Of a stretch of DNA of 64,000 nt, positions 54,900 to 64,000 are shown piece after piece. The first letter of the stretch is position 1; each line of letters starts with the position of its first letter. Position numbers and translations under genes: made by a program. The notes beneath the pieces are model-generated. The model was not told the DNA's origin. It did no database searches and saw nothing but the letters and a program-made list of their open reading frames with translations. Location: assembly GCA_029237695.1 (NCBI GenBank), contig CM055271.1, positions 33,228,462 through 33,292,461 on the forward strand, in the 5' to 3' direction. The stretch is from Conchocele bisecta (Eukaryota > Mollusca > Bivalvia > Lucinida > Thyasiridae).

Positions 54900-55180
54900 T
54901 TAAATTATTTTTGAAATTGCTATATCTCTGTGACCACTTGCGATATCAACTTGAAACTTCATATACACATTGATCACCATCCATATTTTCATTGTATACC
55001 CTACCTATGCTGCACAGGAGCCCAAGGTCAAATGACTTTAAAGCCTACGTTAAAGTTTTTCGAATTACTATATCTCTGTGACCGCTTGCGATATCAACTT
55101 GAAACATCATATACACATTGGTCACCATTTATTGTGATTAATAAGCAGACTACACCAATGCCCAGGGTCAAGGATTTTGA
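54900..55180 (+). repeat. Two tandem copies of the CTATATCTCTGTGACC repeat
   Basis: GATATCAACTTGAAAC(T/A)TC at 54942 and 55091, each followed by ATATACACATTG.TCACCAT. Confidence 0.75.
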
Positions 55181-55183
55181 ATT

Positions 55184-55494
55184 TCAATCCAGGGCCCGGT
55201 TGTTCAAAACACCAGTTAGCTTAACGGACTGTTAAATCCTTAACTGAATGGTTAAAATCTCTGTTTTAACAGAGATTTTAACCATTCAGTTAAGGATTTA
55301 ACAGTCCGTTAAGGATTTAACAGTCTGTTAAGCTAACTGGTGTTTTGAACAACTGGGCCCTGTTAAATCCTTAACTGAATGGTTAAAATCTCTGTTAAAA
55401 CAGAGATTTTAACCATTCAGTTAAGGATTTAACAGTCCGTTAAGCTAACTGGTGTTTTGAACAACCGGGCCCTGGATTGAAATTCAATCCAGGC
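55184..55494. mobile_element. Large multi-palindrome foldback element
   Basis: GGGCCCGGTTGTTCAAAACA + CCAGTTAGC bounds the element on both sides in opposite orientation. Inside, GGTTAAAATCTCTGTT / AACAGAGATTTTAACC hairpins occur twice (55250-55280, 55380-55410). The flanks GAATTTCAATCCA and TGGATTGAAATTC extend the mirror symmetry. Confidence 0.85.
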
Positions 55495-55965
55495 GTCATC
55501 GGCGTGTATTTGTCGGATTTACCGACCATCTAATTTTTTATTGTAAATATTCAGTTCTGATATTTGCCCCAATTGTACAGGTAATATATGGGACTTAGTA
55601 CTAAACCCATTGACCCGGCCTCACATGACCTTAATAGCTGTTGATAGGCCGATAAACCCTAATAAACAAACACACAAAACTAAAGGGAAATGTGTTGAAA
55701 GGGTTAAATTGTGCTAGACATTGTTTTTATTCAGTTATCCCCTGTTGATTTTGTCAAATTGAAACCATGTGGATATTCTGTTTATTTCTGTATGAATGTA
55801 TGTGATGTGACTACTCTTTTGAACCGTCACAACGAGACGGTTCAATTGAGTGCTGACATCATAGACTTTACAGAAGAAAGAAAAGAGATTTAGAATTTTC
55901 CAAAAAGAAAATCATGAATCTCAGCAAGTTTATGGTGAAATTACTCGACCATGTTCTATTTATAG
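55495..55965. repeat. Retroelement 3' tail and family D hairpin before exon 6
   Basis: 55602-55677 carries AGCTGTTGATAGGCCGATAA + ACCCTAATAAACAAACA. The family D core GAACCGTCACAACGAGACGG + TTC lies at 55822-55844. Confidence 0.65.
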
Positions 55966-56152
55966 ATCTGTGTAGCAGAATGTCCGACGGAAAACTGGGC
56001 ATCTCAACTGGCTAACAAGTTTCCAAAGCAAATCTGGCTTTTACAAGTCCAAAGCAAATAATGCTAACAAGGTCCAAAGATCTGGTTGCGTAACGGGGGC
56101 GGTTTTATAACTGGCAGCCAAGGTGGCCCCGAAACACCGACTCATGAACAAG
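55966..56152 (+). CDS. SLC44A: SLC44A-type gene, exon 6 (3' limit unsure)
   Basis: Acceptor TTTATAG, then ICVAECPTENWASQLA, which continues CPTPQ of exon 5 exactly as CTL proteins do. After 31 codons the frame meets TAA (56059). The DNA there holds an imperfect local duplication (GCTAACAAG.TTCCAAAG and GCTAACAAGGTCCAAAG), so an insertion, an assembly error or an upstream donor (AACAAG|GTCC near 56070) may explain the stop. A better donor, AACAAG|GTATGA, lies at 56152 at the start of the 79-bp satellite. The 5' part is secure, the 3' part is not. Confidence 0.65.
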
Positions 56153-59033
56153 GTATGAACAATCTTCTATATACTTACAAGCCATAGGTAAATCATGGTT
56201 CTTTTGCAAGCCAGGTGTCAACTTGACAAAGGTATGAACAAACTTCTGTAAGCTTACAAGGCATAGGTAAATCATGGTTCTTTTGCAAGCCAGGTGTCAA
56301 CTTGACAAAGGTATGAACAAACTTCTGTAAGCTTACAAGGCATAGGTAAATCATGGTTCTTTTGCAAGCCAGGTGTCAACTTGACAAAGGTATGAACAAA
56401 CTTCTGTAAGCTTACAAGGCATAGGTAAATCATGGTTCATTTTGCAAGCCAGGTGTCAACTTGACAAAGGTATGAACAAACTTCTGTAAGCTTACAAGGC
56501 ATAGGTAAATCATGGTTCTTTTGCAAGCCAGGTGTCAACTTGACAAAGGTATGAACAAACTTCTGTAAGCTTACAAGGCATAGGTAAATCATGGTTCTTT
56601 TGCAAGCCAGGTGTCAACTTGACAAAGGTATGAACAAACTTCTGTAAGCTTACAAGGCATAGGTAAATCATGGTTCTTTTGCAGCCAGGTGTCAACTTGA
56701 CAAAGGTATGAACAAACTTCTGTAAGCTTACAAGGCATAGGTAAATCATGGTTCTTTTGCAAGCCAGGTGTCAACTTGACAAAGGTATGAACAAACTTCT
56801 GTAAGCTTACAAGGCATAGGTAAATCATGGTTCTTTTGCAAGCCAGGTGTCAACTTGACAAAGGTATGAACAAACTTCTGTAAGCTTACAAGGCATAGGT
56901 AAATCATGGTTCTTTTGCAAGCCAGGTGTCAACTTGACAAAGGTATGAACAGACTTCTGTAAGCTTACAAGGCATAGGTAAATCATGGTTCTTTTGCAAG
57001 CCAGGTGTCAACTTGACAAAGGTATGAACAAACTTCTGTAAGCTTACAAGGCATAGGTAAATCATGGTTCTTTTGCAAGCCAGGTGTCAATCTTGACAAA
57101 GGTATGAACAAACTTCTGTAAGCTTACAAGGCATAGGTAAATCATGGTTCTTTTGCAAGCCAGGTGTCAACTTGACAAAGGTATGAACAAACTTCTGTAA
57201 GCTTACAAGGCATAGGTAAATCATGGTTCTTTTGCAAGCAGGTGTCACTTGACAAAGGTATGAACAAACTTCTGTAAGCTTACAAGGCATAGGTAAATCA
57301 TGGTTCTTTTGCAAGCCAGGTGTCAACTTGACAAAGGTATGAACAAACTTCTGTAAGCTTACAAGGCATAGGTAAATCATGGTTCTTTTGCAAGCCAGGT
57401 GTCAACTTGACAAAGGTATGAACAAACTTCTGTAAGCTTACAAGGCATAGGTAAATCATGGTTCTTTTGCAAGCCAGGTGTCAACTTGACAAAGGTATGA
57501 ACAAAACTTCTGTAAGCTTACAAGGCATAGGTATCATGGTTCTTTTGCAAGCCAGGTGTCAACTACAAAGGTATGAACAAACTTCTGTAAGCTTACAAGG
57601 CATAGGTAAATCATGGTTCTTTTGCAAGCCAGGTGTCAACTTGACAAAGGTAGACAAACTTCTGTAAAGCTTACAAGGCATTAGTATCATGGTTCTTTTG
57701 CAAGCCAGGTGTCAACTGCAAAGGTATGAACAAACTTCTGTAAGCTTACAAGGCATAGGTAAATCATGGTTCTTTTGCAAGCCAGGTGTCAACTTGACAA
57801 AGGTATGAACAAACTTCTGTAAGCTTACAAGGCATAGGTAAATCATGGTTCTTTTGCAAGCCAGGTGTCAACTTGACAAAGGTATGAACAAACTTCTGTA
57901 AGCTTACAAGGCATAGGTAAAATCATGGTTCTTTTGCAAGCCAGGTGTCAACTTGACAAGGTATGAACAAACTTCTGTAAGCTTACAAGGCATAGGTAAA
58001 TCATGGTTCTTTTGCAAGCCAGGTGTCAACTTGACAAAGGTATGAACAAACTTCTGTATAAGCTTACAAGGCATAGGTAAATCATGGTTCTTTTGCAAGC
58101 CAGGTGTCAACTTGACAAAGGTATGAACAAACTTCTGTAAGCTTACAAGGCATAGGTAAATCATGGTTATTGCAAGCCAGGTGTCAACTTGACAAAGGAT
58201 GAACAAACTTCTGTAAGCTTACAAGGCATTAGGTAAATCATGGTTCTTTTGCAAGCCAGGTGTCAACTTGACAAAGGTATGAACAAACTTCTGTAAGCTT
58301 ACAAGGCATAGGTAAATCATGGTTCTTTTGCAAGCCAGGTGTCAACTTGACAAAGGTATGAACAAACTTCTGTAAGCTTACAAAGGCATAGGTAAATCAT
58401 GGTTCTTTTGCAAGCCAGGTGTCAACTTGACAAATGGTATGAACAAACTTCTGTAAGCTTACAAGGCATAGGTAAATCATGGTTCTTTTGCAAGCCAGGT
58501 GTCAACTTGACAAAGGTATGAACAAACTTCTGTAAGCTTACAAGGCATAGGTAAATCATGGTTCTTTTGCAAGCCAGGTGTCAACTTGACAAAGGTATGA
58601 ACAAACTTCTGTAAGCTTACAAGGCATAGGTAAATCATGGTTCTTTTGCAAGCCAGGTGTCAACTTGACAAAGGTATGAACAAACTTCTGTAAGCTTACA
58701 AGGCATAGGTAAATCATGGTTCTTTTGCAAGCCAGGTGTCAACTTGACAAAGGTATGAAACAAACTTCTGTAAGCTTACAAGGCATAGGTAAATCATGGT
58801 TCTTTTGCAAGCCAGGTGTCAACTTGACAAAGGTATGAACAAACTTCTGTAAGCTTACAAGGCATAGGTAAATCATGGTTCTTTTGCAAGCCAGGTGTCA
58901 ACTTGACAAAGGTATGAACAAACTTCTGTAAGCTTACAAGGCATAGGTAAATCATGGTTCTTTTGCAAGCCAGGTGTCAACTTGACAAAGGTATGAACAA
59001 ACTTCTGTAAGCTTACAAGGCATAGGTAAATCA
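56150..59033 (+). repeat. 79-bp satellite array in intron 6, about 36 units
   Basis: Unit about 79 bp: CTTACAAGGCATAGGTAAAT + CATGGTTCTTTTGCAAGC + CAGGTGTCAACTTGACAAAG + GTATGAACAAACTTCTGTAAG. Most copies are nearly identical, with scattered single-base gaps in 57230-58440. Each unit has the donor-like AAAG|GTATGA. Confidence 0.95.
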
Positions 59034-59124
59034 TGATGCGTCTTTGTTTTGTGTAAATACAGAAACAAATATAAAAAGTGTCAACGCTGTGATACTAAAG
59101 TTATGATGAATGCATGCCAGCAGA

Positions 59125-59300
59125 GTATCATTAACTCTTAGAACGCGGGAAACAAAAATTGTCGTCTGCTGTTGTTTATTATTTTGCCTTTATTCTTAAT
59201 AGAAACATAATTTGGCAGCACTTTAGAATCAATGGAAATGATTCTAAAGTGCTATCAAACTATGTTTTTCTTGATAAAAATGGAAATTAAATTTTGTGTA
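59125..59300. repeat. Decayed family E MITE
   Basis: TTAACTCTTAGAACGCGG...GTCGTCTGCTGTTGTTTATT and TGATTCTAAAGTGCTATCAA remnants. Confidence 0.65.
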
Positions 59301-59936
59301 AATATTTTTCATGAAAACTCACACATTTTCATAGGTACAAAATCGCATGGCTTGTCTCAAATATTGCCAGCTTCTGATATTCTTTACTACATAAATGTAG
59401 TAAGGGATAAAACTCCGATATCAGTGAGGAAAATATAAATGTACATTTATCAGGTAACAAGCTTTATTTTAGCCGAATATGCGTTACATAATGAGTGCTA
59501 TCAGGCATTGACCTGTAGACGATTTCACCAAAATTGCTAAGCATTCTTATCTAGCTAAGTATACTTTGAGAGAGTTATCATTTATTTTTCCCGAAATGCA
59601 ATATTTCATATAGAACTAATGACTGCATATAGTTGATGATTACAAGTATGCAGAATTATTATACTGAATTTATTACATCATCACGTGACGTTACCGAATA
59701 ACATCAGTGTAATGACGCAACGTAAACAAGTCCCCGCTCTGTCCATAGATAACGACGTCATCTGTGGTCATTTTCGAGCATAAAACGTTACCTGATAAAT
59801 AGAATACCAGGCTACTGTCTCGGCTCAGAAACGGTAGGAATTCCTCGGAATTTCCTACGCTTTTCCTAGCCTTGCCTAATATTAAGCTTTATATGAAAAG
59901 ACATGAGACTAATATTCTCTTTATATATATGAGACA
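59301..59936. repeat. Family A MITE left half and unassigned DNA
   Basis: 59515-59690 matches the left half of 34068-34373 and stops in the central hairpin at ATTACATCATCACGTGACG. The remainder shows no gene. Confidence 0.65.
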
Positions 59937-60182
59937 CGCCAATGTGATTTTGTACCTTCGGACATATGTGTAATTTCATTAAATACGATTACGAAATTTA
60001 CAATAGTTTTCATAAATAAAAATTTGACAATATTTTCAGAGTACATATAATTCTGCATGCAATCTGAAAATATTGTCAACTTTTGACGCCATTCACGGAA
60101 AATATTGTAAATTTTGTAAACGTACTTCATGAATTATGCAGATGTCCGAAGGTACGAAATCACATGGCGTATCTCATATGTA
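59937..60182. mobile_element. Foldback MITE, second copy of the 48110 family
   Basis: GTACCTTCGGACATATGTG and CAGATGTCCGAAGGTACGAA + ATCACATGGCG are inverted ends. The centre is AGTACATATAATTCTGCAT. Confidence 0.8.
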
Positions 60183-60211
60183 GTAAGGGAATAACTGGTG
60201 CATAGTTCACA

Positions 60212-60397
60212 CGATCAAACGGATGGTGTGTGGCCTAGGTGTTAGAACACCTGACTTACAATCCAGAGGTTTTGGGTTCAAACCTTGCCTTAGGCATCAA
60301 AAATACTTTCATAGTATTTCCATCCCACTGGTCTTTAAGATGAGACTTGAAACCAAGGTCCCGTTCCTAATTGACCTTAGCTGTTGCCAGGATGTTA
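60212..60397 (+). mobile_element. tRNA-derived SINE
   Basis: Head GTGTGGCCTAGGTGTTAGAA (A-box region TGGCCTAGGTG) and GGGTTCAAACCTTG (B-box) 45-50 bp later. The body GATGAGACTTGAAACCAAGG + TCCCGTTCCTAATTGACCTT is shared in part with 34490-34525. Confidence 0.75.
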
Positions 60398-60680
60398 TTA
60401 TAGGAATGAATGGTATTTTTGTGGAATTTATCGGGGTATAAACTTGGAAAAGTCACGGGAATACTGGACGAAGGCCGGAACGCCTCGTCCAGTACTCCCG
60501 TGACTTTTCCAAGTTTATATTCCCGATAAATTCCACAAAAGGCAATTCATTCCTTATAATTCCAGCATTTGAAATAAATTCATCAAGAAAATGTGTTTAT
60601 TTTCCATTTTCTTAAGAATTATTTTAACTGCGCCTCACGGTTACGGAAAGTAGTTCGGCGTGGTAGTTTACTGGGATATA
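60398..60680. mobile_element. Family I foldback MITE
   Basis: GGAATGAATGGTATTTTTGT + GGAATTTATC...GATAAATTCCACAAAAGGCAATTC palindrome. Flank GGTTACGGAAAGTAGTTCGG as at 53895. Confidence 0.8.
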
Positions 60681-60938
60681 AATTTTGGACAGAGACTTGG
60701 TACAGGCCAATCAAATGTTAGGGAATTGTGTAAATATTTTTGTGCTGGAATTATACTCACTTATTAGGGCCCCGCCAAGATTTGGTGGTGCCCTATAGAT
60801 TTCGCCCTGTCTGTCCGTCCGTTTATTTTTTGGAAGTTTTTGTAACAGTCTCTCAAATCACCTATAGGGGCCCTAAGTGTGTCGACAGACCACATTTTCT
60901 AGCATTATATTATATGTAGTCACTTTCACTTTTTTCAG
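60681..60938. repeat. CTGTCTGTCCGTCCGTTT repeat fragment before exon 7
   Basis: AGGGCCCCGCCAAGATTTGG + TGGTGCCCTATAG followed by GTCTGTCCGTCCG: short hairpin plus GTCCGTCC, the layout also seen at 33855, 54138 and 61845. Otherwise nothing. Confidence 0.5.
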
Positions 60939-60999
60939 AGTATCACGGATCTGGTGAAGGACGAGGATTGCCCAGCATATACCCTGGCCAGCGAGGAAT
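60939..60999 (+). CDS. SLC44A: SLC44A-type gene, exon 7
   Basis: A 61-bp exon between CTTTTTTCAG and GTAAGT. It encodes SITDLVKDEDCPAYTLASEE plus one base, fitting the loop region LV.D..C..Y.L.S of CTL proteins shortly before the second membrane segment. Read as phase 0 in, phase 1 out. The following exon is not seen in the remaining 3 kb, so the intron extends past the window. Confidence 0.85.
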
Positions 61000-61024
61000 G
61001 TAAGTTGTCTATGGGCCTCAACTG

Positions 61025-61240
61025 GGGCCCGTTTCATTAAACTTTGCACGACTAAAATGTTTGTAAGCTCAAATTTAGAATCGTCTGGAAATTTCAATTT
61101 ATGGATTTACATTTATTGAGCATAGGCTGCATATGCAGCCTATGCTTAATAAATGTAAATCCAATACTTGTTGACAAGAAGACATTGTTAATTTGATACG
61201 AACATTTTAGTTGTAGGAAGTTTAGTGAAACAGGCCCCAG
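61025..61240. mobile_element. Family H foldback MITE
   Basis: GGGCCCGTTTCATTAAACTT ... GTTTAGTGAAACAGGCCCC ends. Central palindrome GCATAGGCTGCATATGCAGC + CTATGC. Confidence 0.85.
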
Positions 61241-61263
61241 CATTCTTGAAAACGGGGCTCATA

Positions 61264-61707
61264 GAGCTCCAGATAAGTTTTGCATCTAAAGAACATTATA
61301 CCCCCAGATTTCAAAATTTTCAATGCAAAATAATACCTAAAATGTATTTTTATTATCATGCAATATGTTAAAAAAAAATTCTGCATGTTATTTTATTGAT
61401 TTTCGTCCATTTCTGATAGGGAACCAAAATTGATTAAACAAAATAAAACCACATATTTGAGATTTAGCACAGGTACAGTCACCCCGTAATCACCTGAATG
61501 TTTGAAAAATTCTTTTTGCTTTGCTCAACCAAGGTGAAAATTTCAACTTTATTCACAGTCTTTCCAAATAGTCCAATTTGAAAAACAATGCGGTTTATTT
61601 TCACATTGTGTGAGTATTTGTTACTCTTACTTTTGATACTTGGTGCGTATTCTGCTAGAAGTGCGTAAAATATATGATCAAATACAAAAGACCATTATCT
61701 GGAGCAC
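61264..61707. mobile_element. Family F MITE
   Basis: AGAGCTCCAGATAAG ... TTATCTGGAGCACTGG inverted ends, AT-rich interior. Confidence 0.7.
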
Positions 61708-61844
61708 TGGGCTCAACTTTCAGCCGTGCATCAACACAGCAAAGTTTTGATTTCCAGAAGTGATATGCTACATTCGGGTATGTTTGGACAACAACTGGTT
61801 CCTGGGCAATTTAATTTAACCCTTACACTGCTATCTTATTATAC

Positions 61845-63400
61845 CCCCCTCGTTGTGGGGGGGGGGGTGTATACTGGAGTCAGGTTGTCCGTCCGATCCG
61901 TCCGTATGTCGTACGTCATAAACAAAACATCAGAGTATTGTTATAACTTTCTTCATCTAAAATGAATATACACATGCATTCCATGTAAGTCTACTACCTG
62001 CTGTGCCAAATCCACGACCTTCTAACTCTGATCCCAAGTTCAAGTCAAATATTAGTCTATTTACAAAACATCAGCGAAATATTGTTATAACTTTCCTTCA
62101 TCTAAAATGCTTAATATTTCACACATGCATTCCTGTAAGGCTCTACTACCATGCTGTGCCAAATCCACGACCTTCTAACCCCTGCTGATCCCAAGTTCAA
62201 GGTCAAATACTTAGTCTCTTTACAAAACTTAACATCAGCGAAATATGTTGTAACTTCTATTTCCTTCATCTAAAATGCTTAATATTTCACACATGCATTC
62301 CTGTAAGGCTCTACTACCATGCTGTGCCAAATCCACGACCTTCTAACCCCTGCTGATCCCAAGTTCAAGGTCAAATACTTAGTCTCTTTACAAAACTTAA
62401 CATCAGCGAAATATGTTGTAACTTCTATTTCCTTCATCTAAAATGCTTAATATTTCACACATGCATTTCTGTAAGGTTCTACTACCATGCTGTGCCAGAT
62501 CCACGACCGTCCAACCCCTGCTGATCCCAAGGTTAAGGTCAAATACTTAGTCTCTTTACAAAACTTAACATCAGAGAAATATGTTATAACTTCTATTTCC
62601 TTCATCTAAAATGCTTAATATTTCACACATGCATTCCTGTCAGGCTATACTACCATGCTGTGCCAAATCCACGACCGTCCAACCCCCGCTGATCCCATGG
62701 TCAAGGTCAAATAAGTTATAACTGCTACTTCCTTCATTGAAAATTCTTAATATTTCACTTGTGCATTCCTCTAATGTTGTACTATCATGCTGTGACAAAC
62801 CTATGACCGTCCAACCACCGCTGATCCCAAGGTCAATGTGACATACTTAGTCTCTTTTCAAAACTTAACATCAGAGAAATATGTTATAACTTCTGAAATA
62901 GAAAATCGAAAATCGAAAATCGAAAATTCTTAATATTTCATGCATGCATTCCTCTAAGGCTCTACTATCATGCTGTGACAAATCCCCGCTGATCTTGAGG
63001 TCAAGGTCACATACTTAGTCTCTTCTTCAACACTTAACATCAGATAAATTGGTTATAACTTCTATTTCCTTGCTCATCGAAAAACAAAATTCTTAATATT
63101 TCATGCATGCATTCCTCTAAGGCTCTACTATCATGCTGTGACAAATCCCCGCTGATTTTGAGGTCAAGGTCACATACTTAGTCTCTTCTTCAACACTTAA
63201 CATCAGATAAATTGGTTATAACTTCTATTTCCTTGCTCGGATCTGCTTCACATTTGACACACGCATTGCTCCAATGGACCTCTACCACCCTGTGACAAAT
63301 TCACGTTTGTGCCCAGAGTCAAGGTCACTGCACAAGCCCACACACTTGGATTTTTTTTTACATATTTAGGGGTACACGGGGGTATTCCGTAAGCCTCGCT
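61845..63400 (+). repeat. GTCCGTCCG-headed element with 168-bp tandem units
   Basis: Starts ATACCCCCCTCGTTGTGGGG + GGGGGGTGTATACTGGAGTC. Units with ACTTAACATCAG(C/A)GAAATATG spaced about 168 bp (62231, 62399, 62568 and on). CAAGGTCAAGGTCAC inside. Ends GGGGGTATTCCGTAAGCC. Same style as 2075-2738 and 31418-31998. Confidence 0.8.
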
Positions 63401-63660
63401 TACTGACCAATCTATTTTGTTGTTGTCGTCTGCTGTTTATTTTATATTTTCCATTTGTATCATCCAAAACATGCTTTAACAGCACTTTATAATAATTTAC
63501 AACATGCTTTGACAGCACTTCAGAATCATTTCCATTGGAAATGATTCCGAAGTGCTGTCAAACCATGTTTTTATTGAGAAATAAGGCAAGATATAAAAGC
63601 AACAGCAGACGAGAATTGTTGTGAGTAGCGGTCTAAGGGTTGAGAGCACCTACAAAGGTA
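63401..63660. mobile_element. Family E foldback MITE
   Basis: GTTGTCGTCTGCTGTTTATT, core CATTTCCATTGGAAATG, end AACAGCAGACGAGAATTGTT + GTGAGTAGCGGTCTAAGGGTT. Confidence 0.8.
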
Positions 63661-63800
63661 GTTTGTACGAACCCATCGAACTTACCCTTGCAGTCACACT
63701 GCCGTCAAAGGTTATTATACACGTAGAAGACTGACGGACCTGTGACATAAAACAAAAATGCCCTTTGAGAGAAATCACATTACCCCACCCACCTGGTGTC

Positions 63801-63854
63801 GTACCGTATGTTACGTTTCTAAACGTAACATACAGTACAACACCAGTTACTATG
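63801..63854. repeat. Hairpin CTGGTGTCGTACCGTATGTTACG
   Basis: CTGGTGT.GTAC.GTATGTTACG + TTTCTAAA + CGTAACATACAGTACAACAC + CAG: short perfect foldback. Confidence 0.8.
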
Positions 63855-63872
63855 TGTAATGGGATTATTTTT

Positions 63873-64000
63873 AACCCTTACTATGCTGAATTAAATTTTC
63901 AATATTTCTCGACAAAAACCTGCTTTTGACAGCACATGAGAATCGTCTCCAGTGGAGACGATTCTCATGTGCTGTCAAAACCAGTTGTTTGTTAAGAATT
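63873..64000. mobile_element. Foldback MITE cut by the window end
   Basis: TTTTGACAGCACATGAGAAT + CGTCTCCAGTGGAGACG palindrome with mirror arm. A relative of family E with a different core. Confidence 0.75.

Noticed and set aside
36935..59033. CRISPR-like regular repeats in the 48-bp and 79-bp arrays
   Set aside because: Units are directly tandem, with no unique spacers, and the DNA is from an animal genome.

Overview
The window is animal nuclear DNA, most likely from a bivalve mollusc. It contains a split host gene with canonical GT-AG introns and is crowded with foldback MITEs, tRNA-derived SINEs and minisatellites. Among them is a repeat 3' end (TTAGCTGTTGATAGGCCGTT...AATAAACAAACAAA) that I associate with bivalve genomes. 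The mollusc assignment is inference from repeat style, not from a marker gene.

Host gene. Seven exons on the + strand (1727-1862, 41590-41638, 45967-46040, 49010-49088, 53207-53294, from 55966, 60939-60999) join in phase into the N-terminal part of a choline transporter-like protein (CTL/SLC44A family). They cover an acidic cytoplasmic tail, the GPI..RSCTDVICC signature, TM1 and part of the Cys-containing first extracellular loop. The gene continues beyond the right edge. Almost everything else in the window lies in its introns.

Intron 1 (about 39.7 kb) holds, from left to right: nested MITEs; an AATC-type microsatellite; an 11-bp minisatellite; a 132-bp satellite; a stray copy of a Polinton left end fused to a 5'-truncated, frameshifted Tc1-like (DD34E) transposon; more 132-bp satellite; a 2.5-kb solo LTR with a 5-bp target duplication; and a full-length 16.2-kb Polinton/Maverick (10893-27062). 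The Polinton has terminal inverted repeats and a 6-bp target duplication that can be matched to a related empty site at about 28186. MITE-rich DNA and a 4.2-kb, 48-bp satellite follow.

Polinton. Recognisable parts are a protein-primed family B DNA polymerase (several breaks), a double jelly-roll major capsid protein (frameshifted), an intact FtsK/HerA-type packaging ATPase, an integrase (frameshifted, with the usual catalytic Glu replaced by Asp), a fibre-like protein, and about nine further Polinton-type proteins, several with membrane segments. I find no adenain-like protease. The morphogenesis genes are tightly packed, with overlapping starts and stops and two short divergent promoter gaps. 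The element is a decayed relic, but some ORFs are still whole.

Most unusual: (1) a short palindrome (CCAATCGCGATTGG and variants) scattered through the Polinton, mostly within open protein frames on both strands; (2) an in-frame four-fold amplification of a conserved polymerase segment just before motif A; (3) a tRNA-like T-arm/oligo-T module with a 15-bp hairpin inside the Polinton; (4) a 79-bp satellite in the host gene that copies a splice-donor-like junction dozens of times; (5) the 48-bp satellite, which appears to have grown from the terminal inverted repeat of a DNA transposon.
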